Part shown: piece by piece, positions 12,201-22,350 of the stretch | Layout of the letters: every line of letters begins with the position of its first letter | Numbering within the stretch: the first letter of the stretch is position 1 | Source: Pyrocephalus nanus | Taxonomy: Eukaryota > Chordata > Aves > Passeriformes > Tyrannidae | Length of the DNA: 64,000 bases | Direction: 5' to 3' | Assembly (NCBI GenBank): GCA_038380795.1 | Contig: CM076264.1 | Coordinates: 15,002,001-15,066,000, forward strand | The notes under the pieces: generated by a model | The model's input: the letters and a program-made list of their open reading frames with translations, nothing else | What the model was told of the DNA's origin: nothing | The model's database searches: none | Translations under genes and position numbers: made by a program

Positions 12201-14678
12201 TCTATGACTTCTTTTTTCCAAGGTGGTCTCAATAGTTATTTGCTTTTGCACAGATCAGAGAACTGTCCAACAACAGAGAGTAGTTTTTCTCTTACCACAA
12301 TAACTATCAAATAAAGCAAATTTTTGTACCTATTGCCAACAAGTTGTGGAATGTTCCTTTATCATTATGTGCTCTAAATATTTTCCCTGAGAAAAAAAAT
12401 AACAAAGTATTTTTAAAGCAGGCCTGTGTCTTAGGAGCCAACGTGATAAAAAAATCCCAGTAGTGCCTTCTTCCTAACAAGATTCCTATACTCTCACTGT
12501 ACCCCTCTTTGAGTTGGGTAAGCAAAGGCTAGATTGGCATGTGAGGATACTAGATGCTATTTGGTGTGGTAATAAAGAGTGAAATTGAAATAGGATAAAT
12601 TAAAGCTGAACTTCAGGAAACATACCCTGACTATAAGGTTTATTCAGCAAATTTTCCAAAGCAGAAGGCAGAAATGTTTCAAAATTTTAGGCTGCATTTG
12701 GACAAAATACTAGAAAATATGATGTAATAAGCAATTCTCTCCTCACAGGGAGAAAAGAAAGAGATCTAATTTATTTTACCGATCCTCAGCTTCTCTGATA
12801 GCAATGTTTATTTGTAGTAAGTTTTGGGAGGGGGCAGAGAATGCTATTTACTTGTTTCATGGAATGTGTTCAACTCAGCAAGCTTTAGATAAATCTTTTG
12901 GACATTGCAGATGTGGGTGGTTAATTAGTTCACAGTGTTAGGACACTTGCATTATCCAGCACTGAAAAAAAGAGAGTACCTTTCCTGTCTAGCAGATCTC
13001 TCTGTATCTCTCTTATTATACAGACCTACACTTTGCTAGGACAATGAAGAGTGCTGTTGTATTTTCTTCTACCAAACATGATTATTTACTCTTAACGCAG
13101 GGGTTAAAAAGCCTTAATAGTGGGGCCAAGGGTGATCCCTGCCAGTGGGCTGGCTCTCTTATGAAAGCCTGGCAGCCCCACGACCAGTCTGCTCCATTCC
13201 CAGACTTGTTGAGGCTCCTGGTGTGGCTACTCTGCTGCCCAAGCCAGGAAGAAGAAAGATCTCTGTTTAATGCACCAAAGTCTTAACAGTCTGTCTGTGT
13301 CAGGATTTTATGAACGTTCTTATTAAAAACATTACAGAAAAATTGAAATTAGATAGCTCAGTGATGTGAAATGTTCCATGCACAGCAACAGACTGTGCAA
13401 CATTTGAGTTTCCTTTCAGCTTTTACTTTCATAAAGATGGAATCTAGGAAAAGAATGGGGTATTTACTGGGGGGAAAAAATGGTCTTTATTAGTGATTTT
13501 AGAAAAAACATGTCCTTTGGTAGAGCCATTGTACTGTAGTTATCCAGTAAATGGTGTATTGATGGATTTTCATGTACATTTCCCAGATAGATAGGCGGTA
13601 TTGCTCAGAAAAATGAACAACTGAAGACATACTAAAGAAGTACCCAGAAACAAAAGCCTAAAGCTGAGAGTATAAGTTATCTTCCCAAAGGAGGATTGTT
13701 AGCTGGGAAATGACTGCGCAGTTTGAAATGTAAAAAAAAAATATGATCTACTGCCACGTTCCTCTTGTGGACTGCTATTTATAGTGACAGTCGGACAGCA
13801 GATAGCTGTTTAGCAGTTTGATATCATAATTTAAATTCCAAGTGATGTAGATATCTTTTTGAATATGAATAAATACAAATGCTGACTCCCTTCCATCAAT
13901 GTGTATACATTCATTATCTCCCACGTTTACCAGAACACATGCATGCCAGGATCACTGCCACAAGTAGTAATTACTAATACACAGCAAGTTCTGAAAGACC
14001 TAAAAAGTTTGCTAGTTACCATGAGAAATATTGTCCCCAGGAAATGCATGATTCAAAACCAGTTTGTACATGGTGAATGCCTACCCATAACCATGCATAA
14101 TTCAAGTAATTCAAGAACCATAGGAGCCTCACTTGGTACTCCTGAGACAACCAACAAATGTCATGGTATGAATAATAGAAGAACACATATATTTGTATAG
14201 CACATTGAATTATCTACTGTAACTCCTCAACTCATTCCAGCTACTGGCAATTATCTCTGCATTAGCAGGCACTGAATAAACAGAATATTTATCCAGTGAG
14301 CTTTAAAATTGTGAAACTGCTTGTCCTGAGTGGTCTCTGGTGCTTTGCCCTGCACAGGGGGCTTGTCAAGTGCTATCTAATGGTAAGTGTTCATTTTACA
14401 GTGCGCAGCTCAGAGTGAGACCAGTGCTCAGTTTCTTTTCCAGTGGGCTATTTTAACTTTGCAGCTGTGGGTGTAAATAAAATTCAGCTGACATCATTTG
14501 GATACAGTCACCACCATTCAGTTGAGTAACTATGCTGGCAAGGAAGGCGTTATTTGTCGGGTTGTCCACCTGGAGTATAATAGGGCTCATCTGATCTAGG
14601 GCACCTTAGCAATCTACAGGTTTGATCACTTGCATTGTCCTGGCTGAGTTTCACCTTCAACAATTCTCATTTCTGCAG

Positions 14679-14803
14679 CGTAGATATCACAATCTGTGTA
14701 GTTGTCTAGACTCCTCTTATACCCAGTGGAAGAAACAGGCATTATCAATTTCCACAGCTAGCAAACATAATGAAAAAAAGAGAAGTATTAATTTCAAAGG
14801 TAG
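14679..14803 (+). other. candidate 125-nt exon, one frame open
   Basis: The acceptor (CTCATTTCTGCAG, AG at 14677-14678) is followed by 125 nt ending at a donor (TAG|GTGAGT, GT at 14804-14805); an alternative donor AAAG|GTAGGT lies 4 nt earlier. The frame starting at the first base is open for 41 codons (RRYHNLCSCLDSSYTQWKKQ at its beginning) and would run into TGA immediately after the donor. The C-terminal part is lysine/arginine-rich (HNEKKRS). I recognise no family. A chance open frame of this length is common in AT-rich DNA, so the splice-site coincidence is the only support. Confidence 0.13.
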
Positions 14804-15609
14804 GTGAGTAACACAGGACAGATTAATTTCTCTGCAGATGTGTCTATTCCTTCCAGAAAGAGTCCGCTTTGGATGCAGACATCAAGCTTGCAAATGCACA
14901 CATTTGAGGGAGCTGAATCATGCCTCTACTGCACGCAGAGCAGTTATTCCAGGTGTGCTATGCTGAATTCTTATTTGTGTATGTTTAAGAACACAGCTCC
15001 ACTTTCTTTTTCTGGACTGCCTCTTTCTCTCCTTCAGACCCAGACCATCTTTTTAGAAGTCAGGTTGTCAGTGTCCCAAAGTCAGTTGCTGACCGTGAAA
15101 ATGTTCTTAATTTTCTGCTTAAAAACAAACAAAGAAACAACTTCATTTCTTTTCCTTAGTTATGATTTATGGAAAGCAAAAAAAGAAGTCATACCTTCAC
15201 ATTTTGTTTCCTTTCTTACAAAAGTGTTGATCTAAAATGATACTTTTTCAAAAAAAAATTAAACCATTTTAGCTAATCTATCCTTTTCCTAGGATGAACC
15301 ATTTGGTGTTTTGAAATGAGAATACTACAGATATTTGCCAGAAAATCAATGGAAAATCTTAAGCATTTGAAGAAACTTGTATTTTCACTGCTTAATAAGA
15401 CACACAAGCTTGCCACTTGGCCAGATGTTTCCTAGCACATCTGAACTTTTCTCTGTAAATGCCAGTTGACAAGGTGCAGAAGTGTTTTGTTCTTATTGTC
15501 TTTGTGGTTTTAAAACTGATTAATAAACATATACAAACAGCCTGCCTGTGAATGCAAGTGAACCCTACTCCCTGGATATTTTTCAGCCTTCCAAAACCAG
15601 TCCCAGGTT

Positions 15610-15613
<4 letters not shown>

Positions 15614-15655
<42 letters not shown>
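15614..15655. repeat. 42-nt A homopolymer
   Basis: Forty-two consecutive A residues, the longest homopolymer in the window. CR1 elements do not have poly(A) tails, so this does not mark a CR1 end. Possible origins are slippage or the tail of an mRNA-derived retrocopy. An AATAAA lies about 90 nt upstream (near 15522), but I recognise no source transcript in front of the run. The run encodes poly-lysine in one frame and so creates the misleading 171-codon frame at 15548-16063. Its exact length is likely to be a sequencing or assembly estimate. Confidence 0.97.
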
Positions 15656-15658
<3 letters not shown>

Positions 15659-17311
15659 GATCTAAAACATCCCAGCAGTATCAAATGTATTAAAATGCAC
15701 AGAAAAATCTCACCAGAACAAGTCTCAGACACAGAAGTCACACAGAATGGTGCGATACAACTCATAGAGATTTGCCCAGTGGAACTCACAGAAACTATAC
15801 AAGGTCTGTTTCATGGCATGAATGAAAAAAAAAAAAAACACTACACTTTAAGGAGCAACAAAGATCATAATTTACAGTTGCCAAGGTCACAGATAAAATG
15901 GAGGGTAATTCTATCCAATCCTGCAGGAGATGCATTCAAGGCTCCACACTGCCTATGTGCAACATTGGTTTTTTTGCTTTGCCTCTTCTCAGGCTGGGGG
16001 CAAAGGATCTGGGCTGGAGAGCAGGCAGGTGCAAGGCTGGCCACAGAGTTCCTTGGCAGCTGAAGCAAGCTGTACTGCAAAGGATCAGCATCTTCTCTGA
16101 GCCCAAACAGCCTAGAGCAAGCCTGATACCTCTACTTAATTGTAAAATAAATGGTGCAGTCTGAGAGTGAGAAAGCTTTTTCCTGGTGTCTAACCACATG
16201 TTCAATTACACAGTTTAAACTTGCTATTTTTTGTTTTGCTGACCAAAGATGTGACAACCAGATCATTTTCCTCCCCAAGAAAAGCCAAGTCTGTATTTTC
16301 ATACAGAACGTTTCTAGATCCCTGATGATTTCTTCCTTGCTCTTTGTGTTGCTTTTATATTTTTTCCTAGAAAAGTGATGTCTCAAACTGGGCATGGATT
16401 TTGTCAGCGAGGAGTAAAGTGGAAGGATTATTTAATGTTTCATATATATAGCATTCCTATTTTTTAATATTTTTAATATTGTTTTACTCTAACAGCAACT
16501 ATTGGCTATTTTACTCATGTTGAGCTTGCAATCCATTAGGTTCTTCTCTGCAGAATTACTGCCTACCACATCAATGTTGCTTCATTGAAATATTTCTTAC
16601 TGTATTTAAGACCATGTATATAATTTGACAAGAACCATTTGATTCCTAATCCTATGCTCTGGAGTATTTACTCCCTTTTGTGCTGTCTGAAAGTTTAATA
16701 ATGTATTTTGTTACTTAAGCCATAAATGAAAACATTCTTCATTACCAGATGCAGGATAGGTCTGCATAGAACCTGACTTGATAGATGTTTCATGACAAAC
16801 TATGGACATCTTCTTATTGACTGAAGTTTTCAAAAACGTTGCTTTTATTTCACAACAGTTTCAACTAGATCATTAATTTCCAGCTATCATAAGAAGAATG
16901 TTATCAGATGTTTTCCCTATTCAGAGGCAAGTTGCATTGGCTGTAGGAGGCAACCTGATGGGCCAGAGATTCTGAAACTGAAAATAAAGGGTTATTGTGG
17001 TATTCTGGAACAGTTTTCTCTATTGTTCCTCCTGATCCTGAGATATTCTTAGCACGTTTCTCTTCTGCTTACATATAGGATACCTGGCCTAAGTCTACTG
17101 CTCTCATGTTTGGCACATAAATAGCAGGAAATCTGCATTTTGGCAAGGGTTTCTTTGCATTATACCATAGGAAAGTGGATATATAAAAACAGAATTCACA
17201 TGGCGGCATGGCCAGCAAATCGCCCCTTTGATGAGGTTTGGGATATGTCATTCTTCCTTTGAGCTGCAGTTAGTTAGGACTTCATCTACATGGGTGTTTT
17301 TTCCCTCCTAG

Positions 17312-17408
17312 TCTAGCCCTATTTTGTTAGTTGCTATTATAAAGCTTTGGGGAGAAGAACAGGCTGTGCAGGGCCTAGCACAGAGGTCGCCAGCGTTGGC
17401 TGAGGTGT
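17312..17408 (+). other. candidate 97-nt exon, one frame open
   Basis: A near-ideal acceptor (GGTGTTTTTTCCCTCCTAG, AG at 17310-17311) and a donor (GTGT|GTAAGTAC, GT at 17409-17410) bound 97 nt. The frame starting at the first base is open throughout (32 codons plus one base, phase-1 exit), beginning SSPILLVAIIKLWGEEQAVQ; the other two frames have stops. The 3' half is GC-richer and contains two CpGs (GAGGTCGCCAGCGTTGG), unlike its surroundings. No family is recognised. This is one of the better motif pairs in the window, but without transcript or alignment evidence it remains weak. Confidence 0.17.
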
Positions 17409-18822
17409 GTAAGTACTGCTGGAATGATGAATGGATAATAATCCACCATACTGTGCATTTCCTAATGTTTTCCTAGGTCCTGTGAAGTGGCTCATGTATT
17501 ATGGTATCCACAGCTTTTTTTAAGATACTCCTTAAGTAATCAGACCTTCTCCTCTGAAAGATTTCCTTTATATTTAATGAGCACACGTTTGCCCCTGTGG
17601 AGCTGGCAGCTTACAGGGTTGTGGCCAACTGAAATTCTGACAGCAGATCCTCATTTGCTAGTCAAAATTTGGTCTCATAAAATTATTTTGATTAGGACAC
17701 GTTTCCACTACTGTCTAGTTGCCTACTTTTTTATTATCTAATATTTCATTTCCATATTTACTCCTTCATTTGTAGAGGGAAGAAAAAAGGATTCTAAGGG
17801 ACTTAAAATAAAGACTTAAAGTTAATTTTCTTGTGAATCCTTTTCTTTTTCTTAGAAAAGCAGTAACTGTAGAAGAAAATTAACAGCTAACACTGCATAG
17901 TTTATTTCACATGATAGTGCTTTTAAATGATAGTTTGGAATTTGCATGTTTTTCTGCTTTATTTTGGATAAGCTAATTAACTTTAAAAATAGTCTCCATG
18001 AGATGCAAAACATGGGAGAAAATATGGTGGAAGCCAAAAGGTTGACTACAGCAAGAGTGGTGTTGAATTGCATTAAATTAAATTCCAGCATAGAATAAAC
18101 TCTGTGGAGTGCAAGAGGACAGTCTAATTTAAAAGGGTGTGCCTTGCTGTGCAGTCTCTTTAAGTGTGATCTGCTTTTGGCCTAATTTTCTGTGACAGTG
18201 TATTTAATAACAGTGGTCCCTTACTGAGAATCCTTCTGCCTGGTCTGTCACCGCAGAAATTTTGGCTCTGTAACTGGCACATCTTTGTCAATCCAACATT
18301 TAAATATCCTTACGGGAATTAAGAACTCTTAACAGTTAGTCACTCACACAGCTCCAGGTGAAGAAATTCTTTGCTGTGATTAAAGCACCACAAAACTAAG
18401 ACATTCTGCATTTCTTGTTCCTTTACCTATTAAAAAATTAGGAACTTATAAAAAAGAAGGCTGCCTTGTAAGACATTATTTAAAATCCTAGGAAGGACTC
18501 TCAAGGACAGATCAGGAGTTTCACGGCAATATGGATTAATGTGATTTTTTTGGTGTGGTTGCTAAAAATAGGTAGGTACCACTGTTTGACAAGCATTTTA
18601 TGGGGAATGTGCATTTTTCATTTATGAACATTCATCATTAAGTGGCTTTATTTTTAAAACATTACCTAATGGACGTGCATGGAGTCAAGAACCAACATGT
18701 AGATGTACTTCAGAGCTACTTGGATTCCAAAGCAGCATTCCTGTTTAAATGTGTACATGCCTTCTGTAACCTGATATATTAGAGGTTCTGAATTTAATTT
18801 AGTTTAAATATGCAATTTTCTC

Positions 18823-18838
18823 TTTTTTTTTTTTTTTT
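18823..18838. repeat. T homopolymer (16 nt)
   Basis: Sixteen consecutive T residues in a CT-rich context (TTTTCTCT before, CCCTG after). No transposon sequence is recognisable on either side. Confidence 0.95.
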
Positions 18839-19200
18839 CCCTGTACTGCAATTATGCAGCATATGAAGTATAGAGAGTAAGCCTATGAACATGCTGTGTC
18901 TGAAGAGCTCAGCACACATGCTGAAGGATCATTTTCCTCTCTCCTCCATTATACAAGTAATTGTAGGATTACAAATCAAAAGAATCTGTAACAACATCTA
19001 AGGCTCTTGTGTCTTGGTCTTTTAGACTTCACAGAGACACAGCAGTATAAAAGCAATGCGTGAGTTAAGTCAGACTCCATATCTCAGGGATCTCTGAATG
19101 TTGTATCCAGTACAGCACTTCACATGTCAGTGGCATGTAATCATCTTTGCCACTGGAGACATGACATGCACAGCACCCAGCTCCCAGCAGGAGTGCTGGG

Positions 19201-19220
19201 TATCCTGTCTTATCCTGTCT
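19201..19220. repeat. perfect tandem decamer, two copies
   Basis: The decamer TATCCTGTCT occurs twice, head to tail, and is followed by a partial third copy (CCTG). This is most simply a slippage duplication. Confidence 0.9.
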
Positions 19221-21525
19221 CCTGCTGCATGAGCATCCTTGTTAACAGCAGTGCTGAGACAAGTAGATGTTGTGATCATGGAAGAATCTCCATCTGCAAC
19301 AGCAAGTCCTTCAGTTTAATGTATAATAGGAGCAGGCACACCTATGAAAGACCAGCTTAGTGGGTTTCTCATACATGCTGTCCCATGCTGGTGTGTAGCA
19401 GGCACCAGTGTGGCAGCACCACTGAGGCTAATCTGTTGTAACCATATTTTTATGGTTAAAAACTCTTGTCACATTCTTAGCTGAGGATTAGAGTGGGAGC
19501 TGGTCAAAAAAAATTGATGAATATATATCGCTTTATTTCTGTATTTTCACTTTTTATGTCCTGTACACAGGAAAGGAGGCCACAAAGAATGTCTAGGCCT
19601 CGCCCTAGACTGCGGAAAACAAATTCCAACACAACCCCATTTTGTCAAAGGGGATTTCAGTTCCTGCATTTTGAAGACTTGTGTTTTTGTTGCAGTCCGG
19701 AGAAAAAACTATGGAATGGCATAGCCACCCTCATATAAGCTGTCACAAAAGGAAATGTGGAGACAAAAAACCAAACTGGCAGCAATCCCTCAAGCAAAGG
19801 TGACAGGTAGAAAGCACAGGATAGAGGATCCCAAAGGGAGATCTGATTTTGAGAAGGTTCATTATGCAACTACATTTCAAATAGTAGTATTTGTGAGAAG
19901 TTGAAGTAACACACAATGTATTATTTTACATTCTGAAACCACTCACTAATTTAAGCCAGACACATGAAAACTATGTATCTTTTTATGAATCATGCATCTT
20001 GTCTAAATTATCTATTTATTACTCTTGCTAAGAAATATATGTATGCAGTTCAGTAAAGAGAATGCACGACAAGAATGGAAAAAAAAAAATATTGAGGGGG
20101 ATACTTCATTATTTGCTTTGTTCTTAATGCATGTGTCTCAGTCCAGGACCTGGGATGCATTTAGCTCATCCTGCAGCACATGTCCCCGGGTAAAATAATC
20201 AAGGTGAGTTCAAAGATGCACACATCTACCTTCAGCACCATTATTTACTGTTAAGTTTGACTCAATCTCGATCTTTTAAATATCTTTTCCCAAATGGATT
20301 GCAATGACTTGTGGCTGGAAAAGAAAAACCTGATCACTCTGAGCTGTCACCAATAATCAATCTTTCCACTGAGAAGAATTTCCTTTTAACTCTCCTACAG
20401 TGAGTGCTGACTGTACAGTGACAGTCATAGCATACGTTAAATTTATTTAGTGATACATTTGTTTGACTGGAATAGTGGCTATTGTCTCCCTTGTCCACAT
20501 GGCCCTTATATGCTAATTTTAATAAAACCATGTCTTTATGCACTCTTTCCTTGAGTCCTGATTGTCTGCCATGGACACCTGTACTCTGTGCCGTGTTCAA
20601 ATGTAACAATAAAATGTGCAGGAGTAAACTGATGTGAAAAGGCAGAAAAGTCAAATGGAGCCATTTCTAATTTTATCTTGCTATCATACTATGGTGCATT
20701 CCCAGTCATGCAATAATAAGGAGTAAAGAGGGAAGGCTGAGATTGATGAGAATAGTAAATTGTTTCTTGACAACTGTCTTCTAACTTTAGATTTCACACA
20801 CGTCCCTTACTCAGCCTTACAAAAGTGTGTTTACTGAATTCAGCACGTGAAAATGCAGGAAGGTTAGGCAATGGTTTCCTGAAGGAGAATGAGAAACAAA
20901 GAAGCTGTATACAGAGACACAGCTAATGGAAAGCCCAGTAGGAATTTTCAGCTCCTACATTATTTAATGCTGCCTTCTTGTTTAGGGGTGCTTTATTAGT
21001 CAATTGCTTCTCCTCATTAACTTACATCTTGGCACTCATAGCTCTGTAAACTGCCCTAACAGCCCCCATGAGTACTGCTCTAGTGAAGGATCTGGTTGTG
21101 TTTCCATTATAAACCTAGTTTCAGAGATATTTATAACTCAGCCATTTGAATTTGCATCAAGCTTTGGGGAACTTGGCTCACAGGTCAAAGAGTGAAACAA
21201 TTTTCAGCTTATGTATTTGAAAAGAAAAGATTTTAGCCAAGAGCAGTTTCCAGTACAGAAAATTTCATCATGATTTAGAAGCTTCCAGGATAAGAAAATT
21301 TGTATTATTTTATGCAGGAGTTACATAATGTGAATTACATATGTTACATTTGTGCATATAAATTCAGATAATAAGAGACACTGTACTAATTTTTTAAGAT
21401 GTTTTACAAGTTATCTAAAAGGTAAAAGCATAGATAATATAATTTCAGTTTTTAAAACTTATGAAAAATTTTGCATTTAAAACCGTTTCATAAAATATAA
21501 ACCAGAAAATAATGACAAGGAATAG

Positions 21526-21543
21526 CCAAAAAAAAAAAAAAAA

Positions 21544-21576
<33 letters not shown>

Positions 21577-21628
21577 AAAAAAAAAACCCACCAACAACAA
21601 AAAAACCCAACCAACCAAACAAAAAACC
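21526..21628. repeat. A/C-only low-complexity tract
   Basis: The plus strand has 103 consecutive bases without G or T. It starts as near-pure A (from 21528, with isolated C) and grades into AACCCAACCAACCAAAC-type sequence at 21586-21628. Similar tracts occur in the reverse sense at 53022-53193 and 55714-55885, and shorter ones at 51034-51100 and 63058-63090. No retrotransposon body was recognised next to it. The strand-asymmetric composition is real. Whether it is a decayed poly(A) tail or slippage of a simple repeat cannot be told from the sequence. Confidence 0.95.
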
Positions 21629-22275
21629 TGTGAGGTTATCTAATTGATTATTTCCTGTATTCTAATGATAACTCAATGCATTTGTACAAGAAATAATTAA
21701 GACATTTCATTTGTTTGGGGTCCTTACATCTGTCTTGAATGTATTCAGTATCACATCCAAACTCCTATGCTATTAACAAGGAAATGAAAGCTGCTTAGTT
21801 CTCTTAAATTTTGGACTGGCTGATTGTTACCTCCACAATTTGAGGGCTTTACTAGTGTGGATATATTTACATAAATATATTTGTAGCATGCATTCAAAGA
21901 TTTATTTGAATATTCAGTAATATTTGTCTTTTGGCAAATTTTATTCTAACTTATATTTATGGTAATTTTCTTAGTTATTTCACTTTAGAATCTAATGAAC
22001 AAAATTTTTATTCTAGATTACTTCATTGAGATCCTTCTCTTTATTAATGTTTTCTATTGCACATCTGCTTGATGCGTGTATTTAATTTCTGCCACTAATA
22101 GTCTCAGCTCTACTCTGAACCACACAGTTTCCAGTCTAAGTCAATTTTTACTTGATAACTTGTCTTTCACTGTGTTGCACATAAGCTGCTTCCAAGTCCG
22201 TGTAAATTTTGCTGATGGTTTCCTCTCTCTTTTTTGACTTTGTCTGCCTGCCTTTACTTTCCCCTTTCTCCTTAC

Positions 22276-22350
22276 CTGCCCCACTACACACCTTTCTGAC
22301 ACATCCTCAAATGTGCAATCAGGGTAAATTTCTGCTTGATGTGGAACCAT
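22276..22350 (-). other. candidate first coding exon (ATG to splice donor)
   Basis: On the minus strand an ATG in good initiation context (A at -3, G at +4; AAAGATGG) opens a frame of exactly 25 codons that ends at an ideal donor (GGCAG|GTAAGG, exon end 22276). The peptide starts MVPHQAEIYPDCTFEDVSER and has a balanced, acidic, protein-like composition. An in-frame stop lies four codons upstream of the ATG, so the frame is not part of a longer one. The phase-0 exit would require a downstream acceptor, which I did not identify. There is no CpG-rich promoter. The family is unknown, and chance remains the leading explanation. Confidence 0.12.

Larger units (their letters stand above)
4214..15613. 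other. AT-rich non-coding DNA with a few exon-like intervals
   Basis: About 11.4 kb lie between the minus-strand CR1 and the long A-homopolymer. Open frames up to about 143 codons occur on both strands, but none shows a domain I recognise. Three exon-like intervals bounded by good splice-site matches (5648-5733, 6238-6288, 14679-14803) are listed separately. The stretch at about 10840-11330 is rich in ATTA/TAAT cores and looks like the AT-rich conserved non-coding elements of vertebrates, but I cannot test its conservation. No transposon ends were recognised. Confidence 0.6.
15656..21525. other. AT-rich non-coding DNA
   Basis: The interval holds no recognisable gene or transposon. A 16-nt T-run (18823-18838), a short tandem decamer (19201-19220) and one exon-like interval (17312-17408) are listed separately. 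An acceptor-like tract near 15968-15991 (TTTTTTTGCTTTGCCTCTTC then TCAG) has no good donor nearby. Confidence 0.6.

Noticed and set aside
14340..14400. Acceptor near 14357 and donor at 14383 bounding 25 nt, with another acceptor near 14400
   Set aside because: The implied intron would be only about 20 nt, which is too short to splice.
15548..16063. 171-codon plus-strand open frame, the longest in the window
   Set aside because: It reads through the 42-A run as poly-lysine and through a second A-run near 15826. There is no domain, and the flanks show no coding character.
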